Below are positions 41,970-51,426 of a stretch of 64,000 bases of DNA, in pieces. The translations under genes and the position numbers were made by a program. This stretch comes from Hymenobacter telluris (lineage in GTDB: Bacteria; Bacteroidota; Bacteroidia; Cytophagales; Hymenobacteraceae), in assembly GCF_017313265.1 (NCBI RefSeq), contig NZ_JAFLQZ010000009.1, positions 62,001-126,000 on the forward strand, in the 5' to 3' direction. The notes beneath the pieces were generated by a model that did no database searches, was not told the origin of the DNA, and was given only the letters and a program-made list of their open reading frames with translations. Position 1 is the first letter of the stretch, and every line of letters starts with the position of its first letter.

Positions 41970-44951
41970 ATGCAGATAGTAAAGTGGGTTGTCGGGGCGG
42001 TGTTGTTATGGAGCGGTAGTATGGGGCCGCCGGCTATGGCGCAGCAAAGTGCTGCGCCCATAGCCGTAGCCCCCGATTTTGGACCTGCTGTTTTTCCGGT
42101 GGTGCACCAGCGTGTGGGCGCAACTATTTACACCGACACCCAGGATGCCGAAGTGGTGCGCGTAGCCGCCGAAGCACTAACTCAGGACATCAGCAGCCTG
42201 ACTGGCATCACACCCACCCTGCGCCCGGCTACCGAACCGCTGGCACCCTATGCTATTATCGTCGGTACGCTGGGCCACTCCGCGCTGATCGACCAGCTGG
42301 CGGCCAGCGGCACCAGCCAGTTGCGTCAGTTGCAGGGCCAATGGGAAACGTTCAGCATCAGCGTGGTAGACCAACCATTTGGCAAGCCCGGCAAAGCGCT
42401 GGTGGTAGCCGGCAGTGACCGGCGCGGCACCGCCTTTGGCGTGTTCGAATTGTCGCGCCGACTGGGCGTTTCGCCCTGGTCGTGGTGGGCCGATCTGACG
42501 CCTATCCGCCGGGAGAACCTCTACCTGACGGCCGGCACCTATGCCAGTGCGCCACCGACGGTGAAATATCGTGGTGTCTTCCTCAACGACGAGGACTGGG
42601 GCCTGCAACCCTGGGCCGCGCAGAATCTGGATAAGGATATCAAGGACATCGGCCCTGCTACCTACGCCCGGTTGTTTGAGCTGCTTTTGCGCCTGAAAGC
42701 CAACCTGATCTGGCCGGCCATGCACCCAAGCACCAAGGCGTTTTTCAGTTACCCCGGCAACCCACGGGTGGCTGACCGCTACGCCATTCTGGTGGGCACT
42801 TCGCATGCCGAGCCCATGCTGCGCAACAACGTGGATGAGTGGCACGAGAAAACTATGGGGCCCTTCGACTACTTCCGCAACCAAGCCACGGTCTTGAGTT
42901 ATTGGCAGCAGCGGGTTCAGCAGGCCGCCAAGCTAGAGGCCATCTACTCGATGGGCATGCGCGGCGTGCACGACAGCGGCATGGAAGGGGCCAAGACTCC
43001 CAAAGAGGCGGCTACCATGCTGGGCCGCATCCTCACCGACCAGCGGAACCTGCTGCAACGCTACGTCAACCCCGACGTGACCCGCGTGCCCCAGGTGTTC
43101 ACCGCCTACAAGGAAGTGCTCGACGTGTACGACCAGGGCCTGAAGCTGCCTGACGACGTAACGCTGGTCTGGCCCGACGACAACTACGGCTACATCAGCC
43201 GCCTGAGCAACGCCGAGGAACAGGGGCGGCCGGGTGGCTCGGGCGTGTACTACCACGCCTCGTACTGGGGCCGCCCGCATGATTATTTGTGGCTTAGCTC
43301 CACGCACCCGGCCCTGCTGCGGGAGGAGATGATGAAAGCCCACACTCTGAAAACCAACCGGCTGTGGGTGCTGAACGTGGGTGACCTGAAGCCGCTGGAA
43401 TACAACACCCAGCTGTTTCTGGACATGGCTTACCATGCGGCCCCCTTTCAGCAAAGCTCCTACGTGCCGGCTCACTTGCAGCAGTGGCTACAAGAAGCAT
43501 TCGGAGCCGAGCACGCTCCGGCTTTGCGCACCATCCTGTGGGAGTACTACGACCTGGCCTTTGAGCGCCGCCCCGAGTTTATGGGCTGGAGCCAGACCGA
43601 GCCGACAACGCCCACCCGGCGCACCACCTACAACCACTTCTACTACGGCGACGAAGCCCAACGCCGCCTCGACCGGTATGCCGCCCTGGAGCAGCAGGTC
43701 AGGCAGTTGCGCAGCCAGATGCCCGCAGCGCGGGCCGATGCTTTTTACGAGCTGGTGTACTACCCGGTGGTGTGTGCTTCCCTGATGAACCAAAAGTTCT
43801 TGTATCAGGACAAAAGCTACCTCTACGCCCGGCAGAACCGCGCCAGCGCCACCGACTACGCCTTGTGGGCCCAGCAGGCCTACGCGCAGATTGAGCAGGA
43901 AACCAACTACTACAACCAGCAGCTGGCCGGGGGCAAGTGGCGGGGTATGATGTCGATGAAGCCGCGCAACCTGCCTGTGTACCAGGCGCCCACGGCTCCC
44001 ACTCTGCGCCTCGATACCACCCGGATATGGGGTGTTGCGCCGGAAGGAGTAGCTACCCTGGATTCCGCGTCAACCAGCCCACGCCAAGAGTTGCGCCTGC
44101 CTGCGTTTCACCCCTGGGGCCCGGCCAGCTACTTTCTTGATGTGTTTCTGAGCCGGCGGCAGGCAGTGCGCTGGAAAGTGGCTTCGGCGCCCAACTGGCT
44201 GACTGTTTCCAGTCGGCAGGGGACGCTCACGGCGGCTACCGGGCAGCAACAGCAGCGGCTGAACCTGCGCGTGGACTGGCGTAAGCTGCCCCGGCGCGGC
44301 GAAGCCACGGGCTTTGTGGTTCTCACCGGAGCCGGCAAAACCTACCGCGTAGCCGTGCGCGCCGCCACGGAAAGCAGTAAAGTTGCGGCCACTTATTCCG
44401 GCTTCATTGAAACCAACGGCTACATTTCGCTTTTGGCCACCCACTACAACCGCAAAACCGACCTCCCGAACCGGCATTGGACGCTGGTGGAAGGAGTGGG
44501 GCGTGCCGGTAGTGCGTTGCAGGCCCAGCCGCTGCAAGCCGCGCCGCTAGATGCCGCGGCGGGTTCGGCTACTTCTGCCGCCTCAGTTGCTGTCGAGTAC
44601 GACTTCTACACGCTCACGCCGGCGGCACCTACCGTGCATGTATTCACGCTGCCCACGCACCCAACCACCCAGGCCGCCAGTGTCCGCTACGGTGTGTCGG
44701 TGGATGATGGGCCCATGCAGATTTTTGATTGCAAAACGGTGGGCCGCTCAGAAGAGTGGAAGCAGAACGTGCTCAGCAATAGTGCGCATCGGCAATTCAC
44801 CGCCCCGCAGCTCAGCCCCGGTCCGCACACGCTGAAGGTTTACCCGCTGGACCCCGGCGTACTACTCGACCGAATCACCATCGACCTGGGAGGCCTGCAA
44901 CCAGCTTACGGCACCATTCCCGAAACCCGCTGGCCCGTTACTGCCAAATAG
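41970..44951 (+). CDS. GH115 alpha-glucuronidase
   Basis: A 993-residue exported enzyme of family 115, which removes (4-O-methyl-)glucuronic acid from internal and terminal xylose units of polymeric glucuronoxylan. The signal peptide (IVKWVVGAVLLWSGS to AMAQ) is followed by YAIIVGTLGHSALIDQL, then the conserved YRGVFLNDEDWGLQPWA, LLRLKANLIWPAMHPSTKAF, LVGTSHAEPMLRNN, TLVWPDDNYGYISRLSNAEE and GVYYHASYWGRPHDYLWLSS. The C-terminal 300 residues are beta-rich. The start at 41970 replaces a TTG six codons earlier. It is the first gene of the xylan locus, ahead of GH43, and complements the GH67 enzyme that acts on oligosaccharides. Confidence 0.93.
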   Translation: MQIVKWVVGAVLLWSGSMGPPAMAQQSAAPIAVAPDFGPAVFPVVHQRVGATIYTDTQDAEVVRVAAEALTQDISSLTGITPTLRPATEPLAPYAIIVGTLGHSALIDQLAASGTSQLRQLQGQWETFSISVVDQPFGKPGKALVVAGSDRRGTAFGVFELSRRLGVSPWSWWADLTPIRRENLYLTAGTYASAPPTVKYRGVFLNDEDWGLQPWAAQNLDKDIKDIGPATYARLFELLLRLKANLIWPAMHPSTKAFFSYPGNPRVADRYAILVGTSHAEPMLRNNVDEWHEKTMGPFDYFRNQATVLSYWQQRVQQAAKLEAIYSMGMRGVHDSGMEGAKTPKEAATMLGRILTDQRNLLQRYVNPDVTRVPQVFTAYKEVLDVYDQGLKLPDDVTLVWPDDNYGYISRLSNAEEQGRPGGSGVYYHASYWGRPHDYLWLSSTHPALLREEMMKAHTLKTNRLWVLNVGDLKPLEYNTQLFLDMAYHAAPFQQSSYVPAHLQQWLQEAFGAEHAPALRTILWEYYDLAFERRPEFMGWSQTEPTTPTRRTTYNHFYYGDEAQRRLDRYAALEQQVRQLRSQMPAARADAFYELVYYPVVCASLMNQKFLYQDKSYLYARQNRASATDYALWAQQAYAQIEQETNYYNQQLAGGKWRGMMSMKPRNLPVYQAPTAPTLRLDTTRIWGVAPEGVATLDSASTSPRQELRLPAFHPWGPASYFLDVFLSRRQAVRWKVASAPNWLTVSSRQGTLTAATGQQQQRLNLRVDWRKLPRRGEATGFVVLTGAGKTYRVAVRAATESSKVAATYSGFIETNGYISLLATHYNRKTDLPNRHWTLVEGVGRAGSALQAQPLQAAPLDAAAGSATSAASVAVEYDFYTLTPAAPTVHVFTLPTHPTTQAASVRYGVSVDDGPMQIFDCKTVGRSEEWKQNVLSNSAHRQFTAPQLSPGPHTLKVYPLDPGVLLDRITIDLGGLQPAYGTIPETRWPVTAK

Positions 44952-45285
44952 GAGAATAGGCCACGCCGCACAGGCTCTGAAAAGCACCTGCACTATTGAT
45001 TGGTGAGGTAGGCTGCGGCTTAGGTGAGTTCTTACTCACGCGCCTACTACCACAATCGATTCAGTAGTTTATTTAGGGCAATAATGGGGCTGAGGCAGCT
45101 TGCCAAGTCGTGTCGGCGGCTATATTTGGCGCTACTGCCAGCACCGTAAACCCGTGGCAATTGCGCTGCCTGAAGCTAAAACCAGGTGCCGCCTGGTTTG
45201 GTGAAACAGTTGTAACCCGTGTTTTATGTTCGTTCCGTTGCGTTGCACCCACCAGTAGCCGACTACCACTCTAACCCCTCACCCC
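44952..45285 (+). promoter_or_regulatory. Leader region of the GH43 gene with promoter candidate
   Basis: This 334-base stretch holds no gene. TTG at 45100-45102, then 18 bases, then TATATTTG (45121-45128) is a full match to the Bacteroidota -7 element and would give a leader of about 150 bases. Within that leader AACCAGG and CCTGGTT (near 45180-45200) can form a 7-bp hairpin. No LacI-type operator was seen here. Confidence 0.5.
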
Positions 45286-46422
45286 TTGCTGTCCAAAATT
45301 CAACCCTCGTCGTCGTTTCCCGCCTTTTCTACCGCGCTGGTAGCGGCGCTGGCGCTGTTCAGCAGCTGCGACAACAAAGCCACCACTTCTGAAACCACCG
45401 ACGCTACGGCCCAGGAGTCAGCCGCTGCGGATAGCACCACGGCCACCGGCAAGAAGTACCTGGCGAAGCCCCTGATTTCAAGCATCTATACGGCCGACCC
45501 TTCTGCCCACGTCTTCAACGGCAAGATCTACGTGTATCCTTCGCACGACATTGAAACGGGGATGCCGGAAAACGACAACGGTGACCATTTCGCCATGCGC
45601 GACTACCACATTCTGTCCATGGACAGCATTGGGGGCAAGGTAACCGACCACGGCGTAGCGCTGGATACCAAGGATATTCCGTGGGCCGGCCGCCAGCTGT
45701 GGGCGCCGGATGCGGCTTTCAAAAACGGCACCTACTACCTGTATTTTCCGGTGAAGGATAAGCAGGATATCTTCCGTATCGGCGTCGCCACCAGCAAGTC
45801 GCCCACCGGCCCGTTCAAAGCAGAGCCCAAGCCGATAGAAGGCAGCCTCAGCATCGACCCCGCTGTATTTACTGATACCGATGGCAAGTCGTACATGTAC
45901 GTGGGCGGCATTTGGGGCGGGCAGCTCCAGCGCTGGCGCACCGGCAAATACGACGGTAGCAAGCCCAAAGAGCAGGAGCTAGGCCCCAAGGAAACGGCCC
46001 TCGGCCCCAAAATGGCGCGCCTCTCCGACAATATGCTGAGCTTCGCGGAGCCCGTGAAGGAAGTGCAGATTCTGGGGCAGGATGGCAAGCCGTTTCTGTC
46101 GGGCGACAACCAGCACCGCTTTTTCGAAGGCGGCTGGATGCATAAGTACAACGGCAAGTACTACTTCTCGTATTCCACCGGCGACACGCACCTGCTGGTG
46201 TACGCCACCGGCGACTCGCCCTACGGCCCCTTCACGTACCAAGGCGTGCTGATGAACCCCGTAGAAGGCTGGACTACGCACCACTCCATTGTAGAAGTGA
46301 ACGGCAAGTGGTACATCTTCTACCACGACACCGAGCTATCGGGCAAAACCTGGCTTCGCAACGTGAAAGTAACCGAGCTGAAGCGCAAGCCCGACGGCGG
46401 CTTGGAACTCATCAATCCGTAA
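45286..46422 (+). CDS. GH43-family glycoside hydrolase lipoprotein (xylosidase/arabinofuranosidase type)
   Basis: A 378-residue five-bladed propeller enzyme of family 43, expected to remove xylose or arabinose from xylan fragments. The catalytic acids are visible: ADPSAHVFNGKIYVYPS (general base Asp), GSLSIDPAVFTD (pKa-modulating Asp) and HRFFEGGWMHKYNGKYYFSY (acid Glu). It starts with a lipoprotein signal, ALFSSCDNK, so it is anchored in a membrane, probably facing outward or the periplasm. The initiator is TTG at 45286: an in-frame stop lies ten codons upstream and no ATG intervenes. It sits between GH115 and the convergent LacI-type gene. Confidence 0.9.
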   Translation: MLSKIQPSSSFPAFSTALVAALALFSSCDNKATTSETTDATAQESAAADSTTATGKKYLAKPLISSIYTADPSAHVFNGKIYVYPSHDIETGMPENDNGDHFAMRDYHILSMDSIGGKVTDHGVALDTKDIPWAGRQLWAPDAAFKNGTYYLYFPVKDKQDIFRIGVATSKSPTGPFKAEPKPIEGSLSIDPAVFTDTDGKSYMYVGGIWGGQLQRWRTGKYDGSKPKEQELGPKETALGPKMARLSDNMLSFAEPVKEVQILGQDGKPFLSGDNQHRFFEGGWMHKYNGKYYFSYSTGDTHLLVYATGDSPYGPFTYQGVLMNPVEGWTTHHSIVEVNGKWYIFYHDTELSGKTWLRNVKVTELKRKPDGGLELINP

Positions 46423-46447
46423 CCACCACAGCCACTGGCTGCACATC

Positions 46448-46489
46448 CGCCCCGCTGCATATGGCCCTGGTGCCGTATGCAGCGGGGCG
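46448..46489. terminator. Hairpin between convergent GH43 and LacI-type genes
   Basis: A perfect 14-bp stem, CGCCCCGCTGCATA (46448-46461) with TATGCAGCGGGGCG (46476-46489), has a 14-base loop and sits in the 72-base gap between converging genes. There is no T run on either side, so it may be a weak two-way terminator or a transcript-end protector. Confidence 0.5.
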
Positions 46490-46494
46490 TAGTG

Positions 46495-47673
46495 TTACAT
46501 CTCAAGCTGGAAAAAGCTCTCGGCTCCTTTGAGGGAAGACTGCCGGATAATTAGGTCGCCGGTAACTACAAACGTGCGCGACTGAAACGCATCTTGCTGC
46601 TGCACCTGTTCCAGAAATAAACGGGCCGCGTGCTGGCCTACCCGGTAAGGGTGCAGGTTGATGGTAGTTAAGCCAGGCTCTACCAGCACCGCCAGAAACT
46701 CGTTGCCGAAACCAGCCACGGCCACGTCCTGCGGCACCCGTAAACCGCGCTGTTTCAGGGCCTGAATGATGTCGAAGGCGTTGCGGTAGTTGATAGCGAA
46801 GATGGCATCGGGTGGGTTGGGCAGGGCCAGCCACGCATCCAGAGCCGCCACCGCCGAGTCGGGTTGGAAGTCGCTGTGCACGATGTACTCCGGCCGGATA
46901 AGCTGGTGGTAATGCCGCAACGCGTTCTGATAGCCCCCAATCCGCTGCTTGCTAATCAGCAACGACTCGGGCCCGGCCAGAATGGCAATGCGCTGGCAGC
47001 CTTCCTGAATAAGATGCTCCGTTACGGCGTACGCGCCGCCCCAGTCGTCGAGCACCACTTGGGCGCTGTTCACCTCGTTGCACACCCTATCGAAATGCAC
47101 GACCGGAATGCCCCGGTTGGCGTGCTGCTTCACGTGGTCGAAGTTTTCGGTTTCGCGCGAGTGGCAGATGAGCAGGCCATCTACCCGGCTGGCAATCAGG
47201 GCCTGCACGTTGCTGACCTCAGTAGCATACGACTCCTTGGACTGGCAGATAATAACCCGGTAGCCCGCCTCGGCCGCTACCTGTTGGATACCGCTAACCG
47301 CCGTGGCAAAAAATGGCCGCTCGATGTCCGGAATAACCACCCCAATGGTATTGGTTTCGCTGCTTTTCAGGCTCTGCGCTAGCAAATTTGGTTGGTAGTC
47401 GAGCTGCCGCGCCATTTCAATAATGGCTTGCCGAGTGTTGAGGTTGATGTCGGAGTGTCCGTTCAGGGCCCTCGACACGGTAGAAGGCGCCACCCCCAAT
47501 ACTTTGGCTACGTCGCTGATGGTGGTTTGGCGGATTTTGCGTTCGGGTAGAGGCTGTGATTTAGGATCGGTGAAATGGGAGTGGCAGGCTTTGCAGAAGA
47601 AGCGTTGCTGCCCCCGAATAAACCCGGCGCGGATAACGTCGCCAACCGAGTTGCACTTCAGGCATTTGATCAT
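46495..47673 (-). CDS. LacI-family regulator with N-terminal zinc ribbon
   Basis: A 392-residue regulator with an unusual head. Residues 1-35 are a four-cysteine zinc ribbon (Cys4, Cys7, Cys27, Cys30; KCLKCNSVGDVIRAGFIRG, then FFCKACHSHFTD) like the N-terminus of IS1-type InsA transposase proteins. The LacI helix-turn-helix follows at residues 50-72 (TTISDVAKVLGVAPSTVSRA), then the effector-binding domain (IGVVIPDIERPFFATAVSGI, GLLICHSRE, VAVAGFGNEFLAVLVEPGLT). The start at 47673 is the methionine just before the ribbon. It diverges from uxuA with a palindromic site between them and probably controls the glucuronoxylan genes. The ligand, perhaps a uronate or xylose derivative, is inferred. 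Confidence 0.92.
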   Translation of the reverse strand: MIKCLKCNSVGDVIRAGFIRGQQRFFCKACHSHFTDPKSQPLPERKIRQTTISDVAKVLGVAPSTVSRALNGHSDINLNTRQAIIEMARQLDYQPNLLAQSLKSSETNTIGVVIPDIERPFFATAVSGIQQVAAEAGYRVIICQSKESYATEVSNVQALIASRVDGLLICHSRETENFDHVKQHANRGIPVVHFDRVCNEVNSAQVVLDDWGGAYAVTEHLIQEGCQRIAILAGPESLLISKQRIGGYQNALRHYHQLIRPEYIVHSDFQPDSAVAALDAWLALPNPPDAIFAINYRNAFDIIQALKQRGLRVPQDVAVAGFGNEFLAVLVEPGLTTINLHPYRVGQHAARLFLEQVQQQDAFQSRTFVVTGDLIIRQSSLKGAESFFQLEM

Positions 47674-48011
47674 AAGAAAAATGGTATTATTGGCAAATAC
47701 CACAGAAGGGGGTGGGAAGGTAAGGTAACGGGGCTGTTCGATTATTCTAAGATAATCTAACAAAAAAATAATTAAGTGCAACTATTTAATAGTCATCTAC
47801 CGGAAACGTTTTCGGCAACGATTCCGGTAGTTTAATTTGGAAAACGGCTTATCTAGGCATTTTTTGTCGCTGGAAAATATTTTCTATTGCTTTACCTTCG
47901 AGAGTGAGCACTCGCTATAACTCACCAAACGCCTTATCAACCGTTTGTAGGGTTATGTATCGAAACTCACTTGGTAGAAAATAGTCAATTGTAATTTTTT
48001 AATAATTTATC
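47674..48011. promoter_or_regulatory. Divergent control region with LacI-type operator at 47797-47830
   Basis: This AT-rich 338-base region separates the LacI-type gene and uxuA. CTACCGGAA (47797-47805) and TTCCGGTAG (47822-47830) form a perfect 9-bp inverted repeat. Inside the left side lies AAACGTTT (47804-47811), the CG-centred palindrome usual for LacI-family operators. The position, close to the regulator start and about 180 bases before uxuA, suits a shared operator. No convincing promoter match to TAnnTTTG was found for either gene. Confidence 0.6.
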
Positions 48012-49268
48012 ATGCTGAATACAATGCGCTGGTTCGGCCCCAACGATCCAACCCCTCTGTCGGCATTGCGGCAGGCCGGGTGTGCGGGCGTCGTAACGGC
48101 GCTGCATCAGCTGCCCGTAGGGGCGGTGTGGCCAGTTGAGGAGATTCGTCAGCGCCAGCAACTTATTGAAGCCGATAACGCGCAGTACGCCCCGTTGCAG
48201 TGGGTGGTGGTGGAAAGCCTGCCCGTGCACGAAGACATCAAGAAGGGCCTGCCCACCCGCACGCAGTACATCGAGAACTATAAGGAGTCGTTGCGCAATC
48301 TAGCCGCTTGCGGAATCCATACGGTGTGCTACAACTTCATGCCGGTGCTGGATTGGTCGCGCACCAATCTGAGCTACGAGATGCCCGATGGCTCCCGCGC
48401 CTTGCGTTTTGTGTGGCAGGATTTCGCCGTCTTCGACCTGTGCATTCTGAAGCGCCCTGGTGCCGAAACCGATTATGCACCCGCTGTGGTAGCTGCTGCC
48501 CATAGCCAGTTCGCCAGCATGTCGGCCGCTGACGTAGCGGAGTTGACCAATACGGTACTGCTTGGTTTGCCCGGTTCAGAAGAGGCCTTTGAGTTGGCTG
48601 GCTTTCAGGCCCTACTCAACGAATACGCCGCCATCAACGCCAACGCCCTGCGCGAAAACCTCTATTACTTCCTGCGCGCAGTAGGGCCAGTGGCCGAGGA
48701 AGTGGGCGTCAACCTCTGCATTCACCCTGATGATCCGCCGTATCCGCTGCTGGGGTTGCCCCGCGTGGTAAGCACTGAAGCAGACTTGGCAGGTCTGCTA
48801 GCCGCGTACGACTCGCCCGCAAACGGCCTCACGTTCTGCACCGGCTCCCTCGGCGTACGCTCTGACAACGACTTGCCGGGTATGGTACAGCGCTTCGGTT
48901 CCCGCATTCATTTTGTGCACCTGCGGGCCACCAAGCGCGAAGAAAACCCGCGTAACTTCCACGAGGCCGACCACCTCACCGGCGACGTGGACATGTACGC
49001 CGTGGTGAAGGCGCTGGTGCAAGAAGAGTTGCGCCGTGCCCAAAGCGGCACCGGCAACCCCGAACTGCCCATGCGCCCCGACCACGGCCATCAGATGCTC
49101 GACGACCTCCAGAAACGCACCTATCCTGGCTACTCGGCCATCGGCCGCCTCCGCGGCTTGGCTGAGCTGCGCGGGTTGGAACTCGGTATCCGCCGCTCCT
49201 TGCTGGAAGCCGCCCAAAACCCACCAGAACGGAAAATGGCCGATTTGTCGGTGCCCCGCTTCGTTTAG
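48012..49268 (+). CDS. uxuA: Mannonate dehydratase UxuA
   Basis: A 418-residue cytoplasmic TIM-barrel enzyme that dehydrates D-mannonate to 2-keto-3-deoxygluconate. The N-terminus [20 protein letters not shown] and [20 protein letters not shown] aligns with E. coli UxuA. Further family landmarks are [64 protein letters not shown] and [12 protein letters not shown], including metal-binding Cys and His residues. It begins the long plus-strand run of xylan genes, 39 bases before GH67, and handles glucuronate released by the two alpha-glucuronidases. Uronate isomerase and the kinase and aldolase for the next steps are not in the window. Confidence 0.95.
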   Translation: MLNTMRWFGPNDPTPLSALRQAGCAGVVTALHQLPVGAVWPVEEIRQRQQLIEADNAQYAPLQWVVVESLPVHEDIKKGLPTRTQYIENYKESLRNLAACGIHTVCYNFMPVLDWSRTNLSYEMPDGSRALRFVWQDFAVFDLCILKRPGAETDYAPAVVAAAHSQFASMSAADVAELTNTVLLGLPGSEEAFELAGFQALLNEYAAINANALRENLYYFLRAVGPVAEEVGVNLCIHPDDPPYPLLGLPRVVSTEADLAGLLAAYDSPANGLTFCTGSLGVRSDNDLPGMVQRFGSRIHFVHLRATKREENPRNFHEADHLTGDVDMYAVVKALVQEELRRAQSGTGNPELPMRPDHGHQMLDDLQKRTYPGYSAIGRLRGLAELRGLELGIRRSLLEAAQNPPERKMADLSVPRFV

Positions 49269-49307
49269 CCTTCCCGTTCCTTGTTGCTGCCACGCTTTTC
49301 CCACCTT

Positions 49308-51404
49308 ATGCTGCTTCGTTCTCTGCTACTTGTTTTGCTTTGCGTTGGGGCCCACTTGCAGGGCTACGCCGACGACGGCTACCGCTTGTGGCTGAAATAC
49401 GACCAACTGGCTGATGCCAAACTGCGGGCTACGTGGCAAGCGCAAGCGCGAGGCATTGCGGTAGAAGGTTCCAGTGCTACCCTGCAAACAGCAGCGCGCG
49501 AGCTGCAACTCGGGCTGCAAGGCTTGCTGGGCCGCCCGGTGCCAGTAGCGGCGTCGGGCGGTAAGGGCTACATCCAACTGCGGGTGGCCGCCGACCCTGC
49601 GTTGGGCAAGGAAGGCTACCGGGTTGTTAGCGAGAAGAATGGCCTGACTGTAACGGGGCCTTCGGAAGCGGCGGTGCTGTATGGCTGCTTTGCGCTGCTG
49701 CGCCACGTGCAAACCGGCCAGCTACCTACCAAGCTGAACCTAACCAGCCAGCCCCGCGTGCAGTACCGTATGCTCAACCATTGGGACAACCCCAACGGTA
49801 CGGTAGAGCGCGGCTACGCGGGTTCCAGCATCTGGAAGTGGCAGGAACTGCCCGAGGTAATCGACCCACGCTACCAAGACTATGCCCGCGCCAATGCCTC
49901 TATCGGCATCAACGGCGTGGTGCTGAATAACGTGAATGCCAGTGCCCGCTACCTCACCGATGAGTACGTCCGGAAGGTGGCCGCCGTGGCTGGTGTACTG
50001 CGGCCCTACGGCATTCGGGTGTATCTGTCGGTGCTGTGGGCCGCGCCCCGCGTAATTGGGGGCCTGCCCACCGCCGACCCGCTCGACCCCAAGGTGAAGG
50101 CCTGGTGGATGGCCCGGACCAACGAAATCTATAAAGCTATTCCCGACTTCGGGGGCTTCTTGGTGAAGGCCAACTCGGAAGGGGAACCCGGCCCGCAGGA
50201 CTACGGCCGCACCCACGCCGATGGCGCTAACATGCTGGCCCAGAGCCTCGGCACCCACGACGGGATTGTGATGTGGCGCGCTTTCGTGTACAAGGCCGGC
50301 AGCGGCGACCGGTTCAAGCAAGCCTATGAAGACTTCCAGCCGCTGGATGGCAAATTTGCCGATAAGGTGCTGGTGCAAGTGAAAAACGGCCCGATTGACT
50401 TTCAGGCGCGGGAGCCATTTCACCCGCTGTTCGGGGCCATGCCGCGCACTCCGCTGGTATTGGAAGTGCAGCTAACACAGGAGTATCTGGGCTTCGCGAC
50501 GCACCTCGTGTATTTGGGGCCGCTCATCAAAGAGTGCCTCGAAGCCGATACCTACGCCCAGGGCAAAGGCTCGACGGTGGCCAAGGTGGTAGATGGCAGC
50601 CTGGAAAAGCATAGCATCAGTGCCATTGCCGGCGTGGCCAACATCGGCTCCGACCGTAACTGGACCGGCCACCCGGTGGGGCAGGCCAACTGGTACGCCT
50701 ACGGCCGCCTGGCCTGGGACCATACGCTTAGCTCCGAAGGCATTGCCGACGAATGGACCCGCATGACCCTAAGCCGGGAGCCTGCTGCCGTAACTGCTAT
50801 AACGCAAGTGCTCAACCAGTCGCGCAATATCTATGTGCGCTACACCACGCCGCTGGGGTTGCACCACATCATGGGCCAGAACCTGCACTACGGCCCCGAG
50901 CCCTGGCTGGCGCAAAGTGCCCGCCCCGACTGGACTGCTGTATATTATCATAAAGCCGATGCGGAGGGGCTAGGATTCAACCGCACCGCTACCGGCTCTA
51001 ATGCACTAGCTTTGTATGCGCCCGGTGCCCGGCAAGTGTGGATGAATTCCACTACCTGCCCGCTCAACTACCTGCTTTGGTTTCACCACGTGCCCTGGAC
51101 GCAGCAACTCAGCACCGGCCGCACCCTCTGGAACGAGCTGACCACCCGCTACTACACCGGCGCCGACTCGGTGCTCTGGATGCAGCGGCAGTGGGAGCAA
51201 GCCAAGCCGGCCCTCGACCCAGCACTATACACCGATGTGGCGGCCCGGTTGCGCGTGCAGCACCGGGAGGCATTGTGGTGGCGGGATGCCTGCGTGCTTT
51301 ATTTCCAGTCCGTTTCCAAGCAGCCCCTCCCGCCTGGGTTGCCTGCGCCAACCCGGCCGCTCACCGAAATCAAAGAACAGGTCGATATCTACCAACTGCG
51401 CTAA
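49308..51404 (+). CDS. GH67 alpha-glucuronidase
   Basis: A 698-residue exported enzyme of family 67 that removes methylglucuronic acid from the non-reducing end of xylo-oligosaccharides. After a signal peptide (LRSLLLVLLCVGAHLQGYAD) there is the N-terminal alpha/beta domain, then the barrel with RMLNHWDNPNGTVERGYAGS, GINGVVLNNVNASARYL, the acid glutamate in VKANSEGEPGPQDYGR and the base residues in NGPIDFQAREPFHPLFG. The helical C-terminal domain carries GLGFNRTATGSNALALY and LLWFHHVPW. The ATG at 49308 is chosen over a TTG at 49281 because it begins the signal peptide. It is 22 bases from the next gene and clearly operonic. Confidence 0.95.
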   Translation: MLLRSLLLVLLCVGAHLQGYADDGYRLWLKYDQLADAKLRATWQAQARGIAVEGSSATLQTAARELQLGLQGLLGRPVPVAASGGKGYIQLRVAADPALGKEGYRVVSEKNGLTVTGPSEAAVLYGCFALLRHVQTGQLPTKLNLTSQPRVQYRMLNHWDNPNGTVERGYAGSSIWKWQELPEVIDPRYQDYARANASIGINGVVLNNVNASARYLTDEYVRKVAAVAGVLRPYGIRVYLSVLWAAPRVIGGLPTADPLDPKVKAWWMARTNEIYKAIPDFGGFLVKANSEGEPGPQDYGRTHADGANMLAQSLGTHDGIVMWRAFVYKAGSGDRFKQAYEDFQPLDGKFADKVLVQVKNGPIDFQAREPFHPLFGAMPRTPLVLEVQLTQEYLGFATHLVYLGPLIKECLEADTYAQGKGSTVAKVVDGSLEKHSISAIAGVANIGSDRNWTGHPVGQANWYAYGRLAWDHTLSSEGIADEWTRMTLSREPAAVTAITQVLNQSRNIYVRYTTPLGLHHIMGQNLHYGPEPWLAQSARPDWTAVYYHKADAEGLGFNRTATGSNALALYAPGARQVWMNSTTCPLNYLLWFHHVPWTQQLSTGRTLWNELTTRYYTGADSVLWMQRQWEQAKPALDPALYTDVAARLRVQHREALWWRDACVLYFQSVSKQPLPPGLPAPTRPLTEIKEQVDIYQLR

Positions 51405-51426
51405 TTCCCCGCATATCTCCTCCCTC

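Noticed and set aside
46495..47673. IS1-type transposase from the InsA-like zinc ribbon
   Set aside because: The remainder is a complete LacI regulator, and no transposase domain or terminal repeats flank it.
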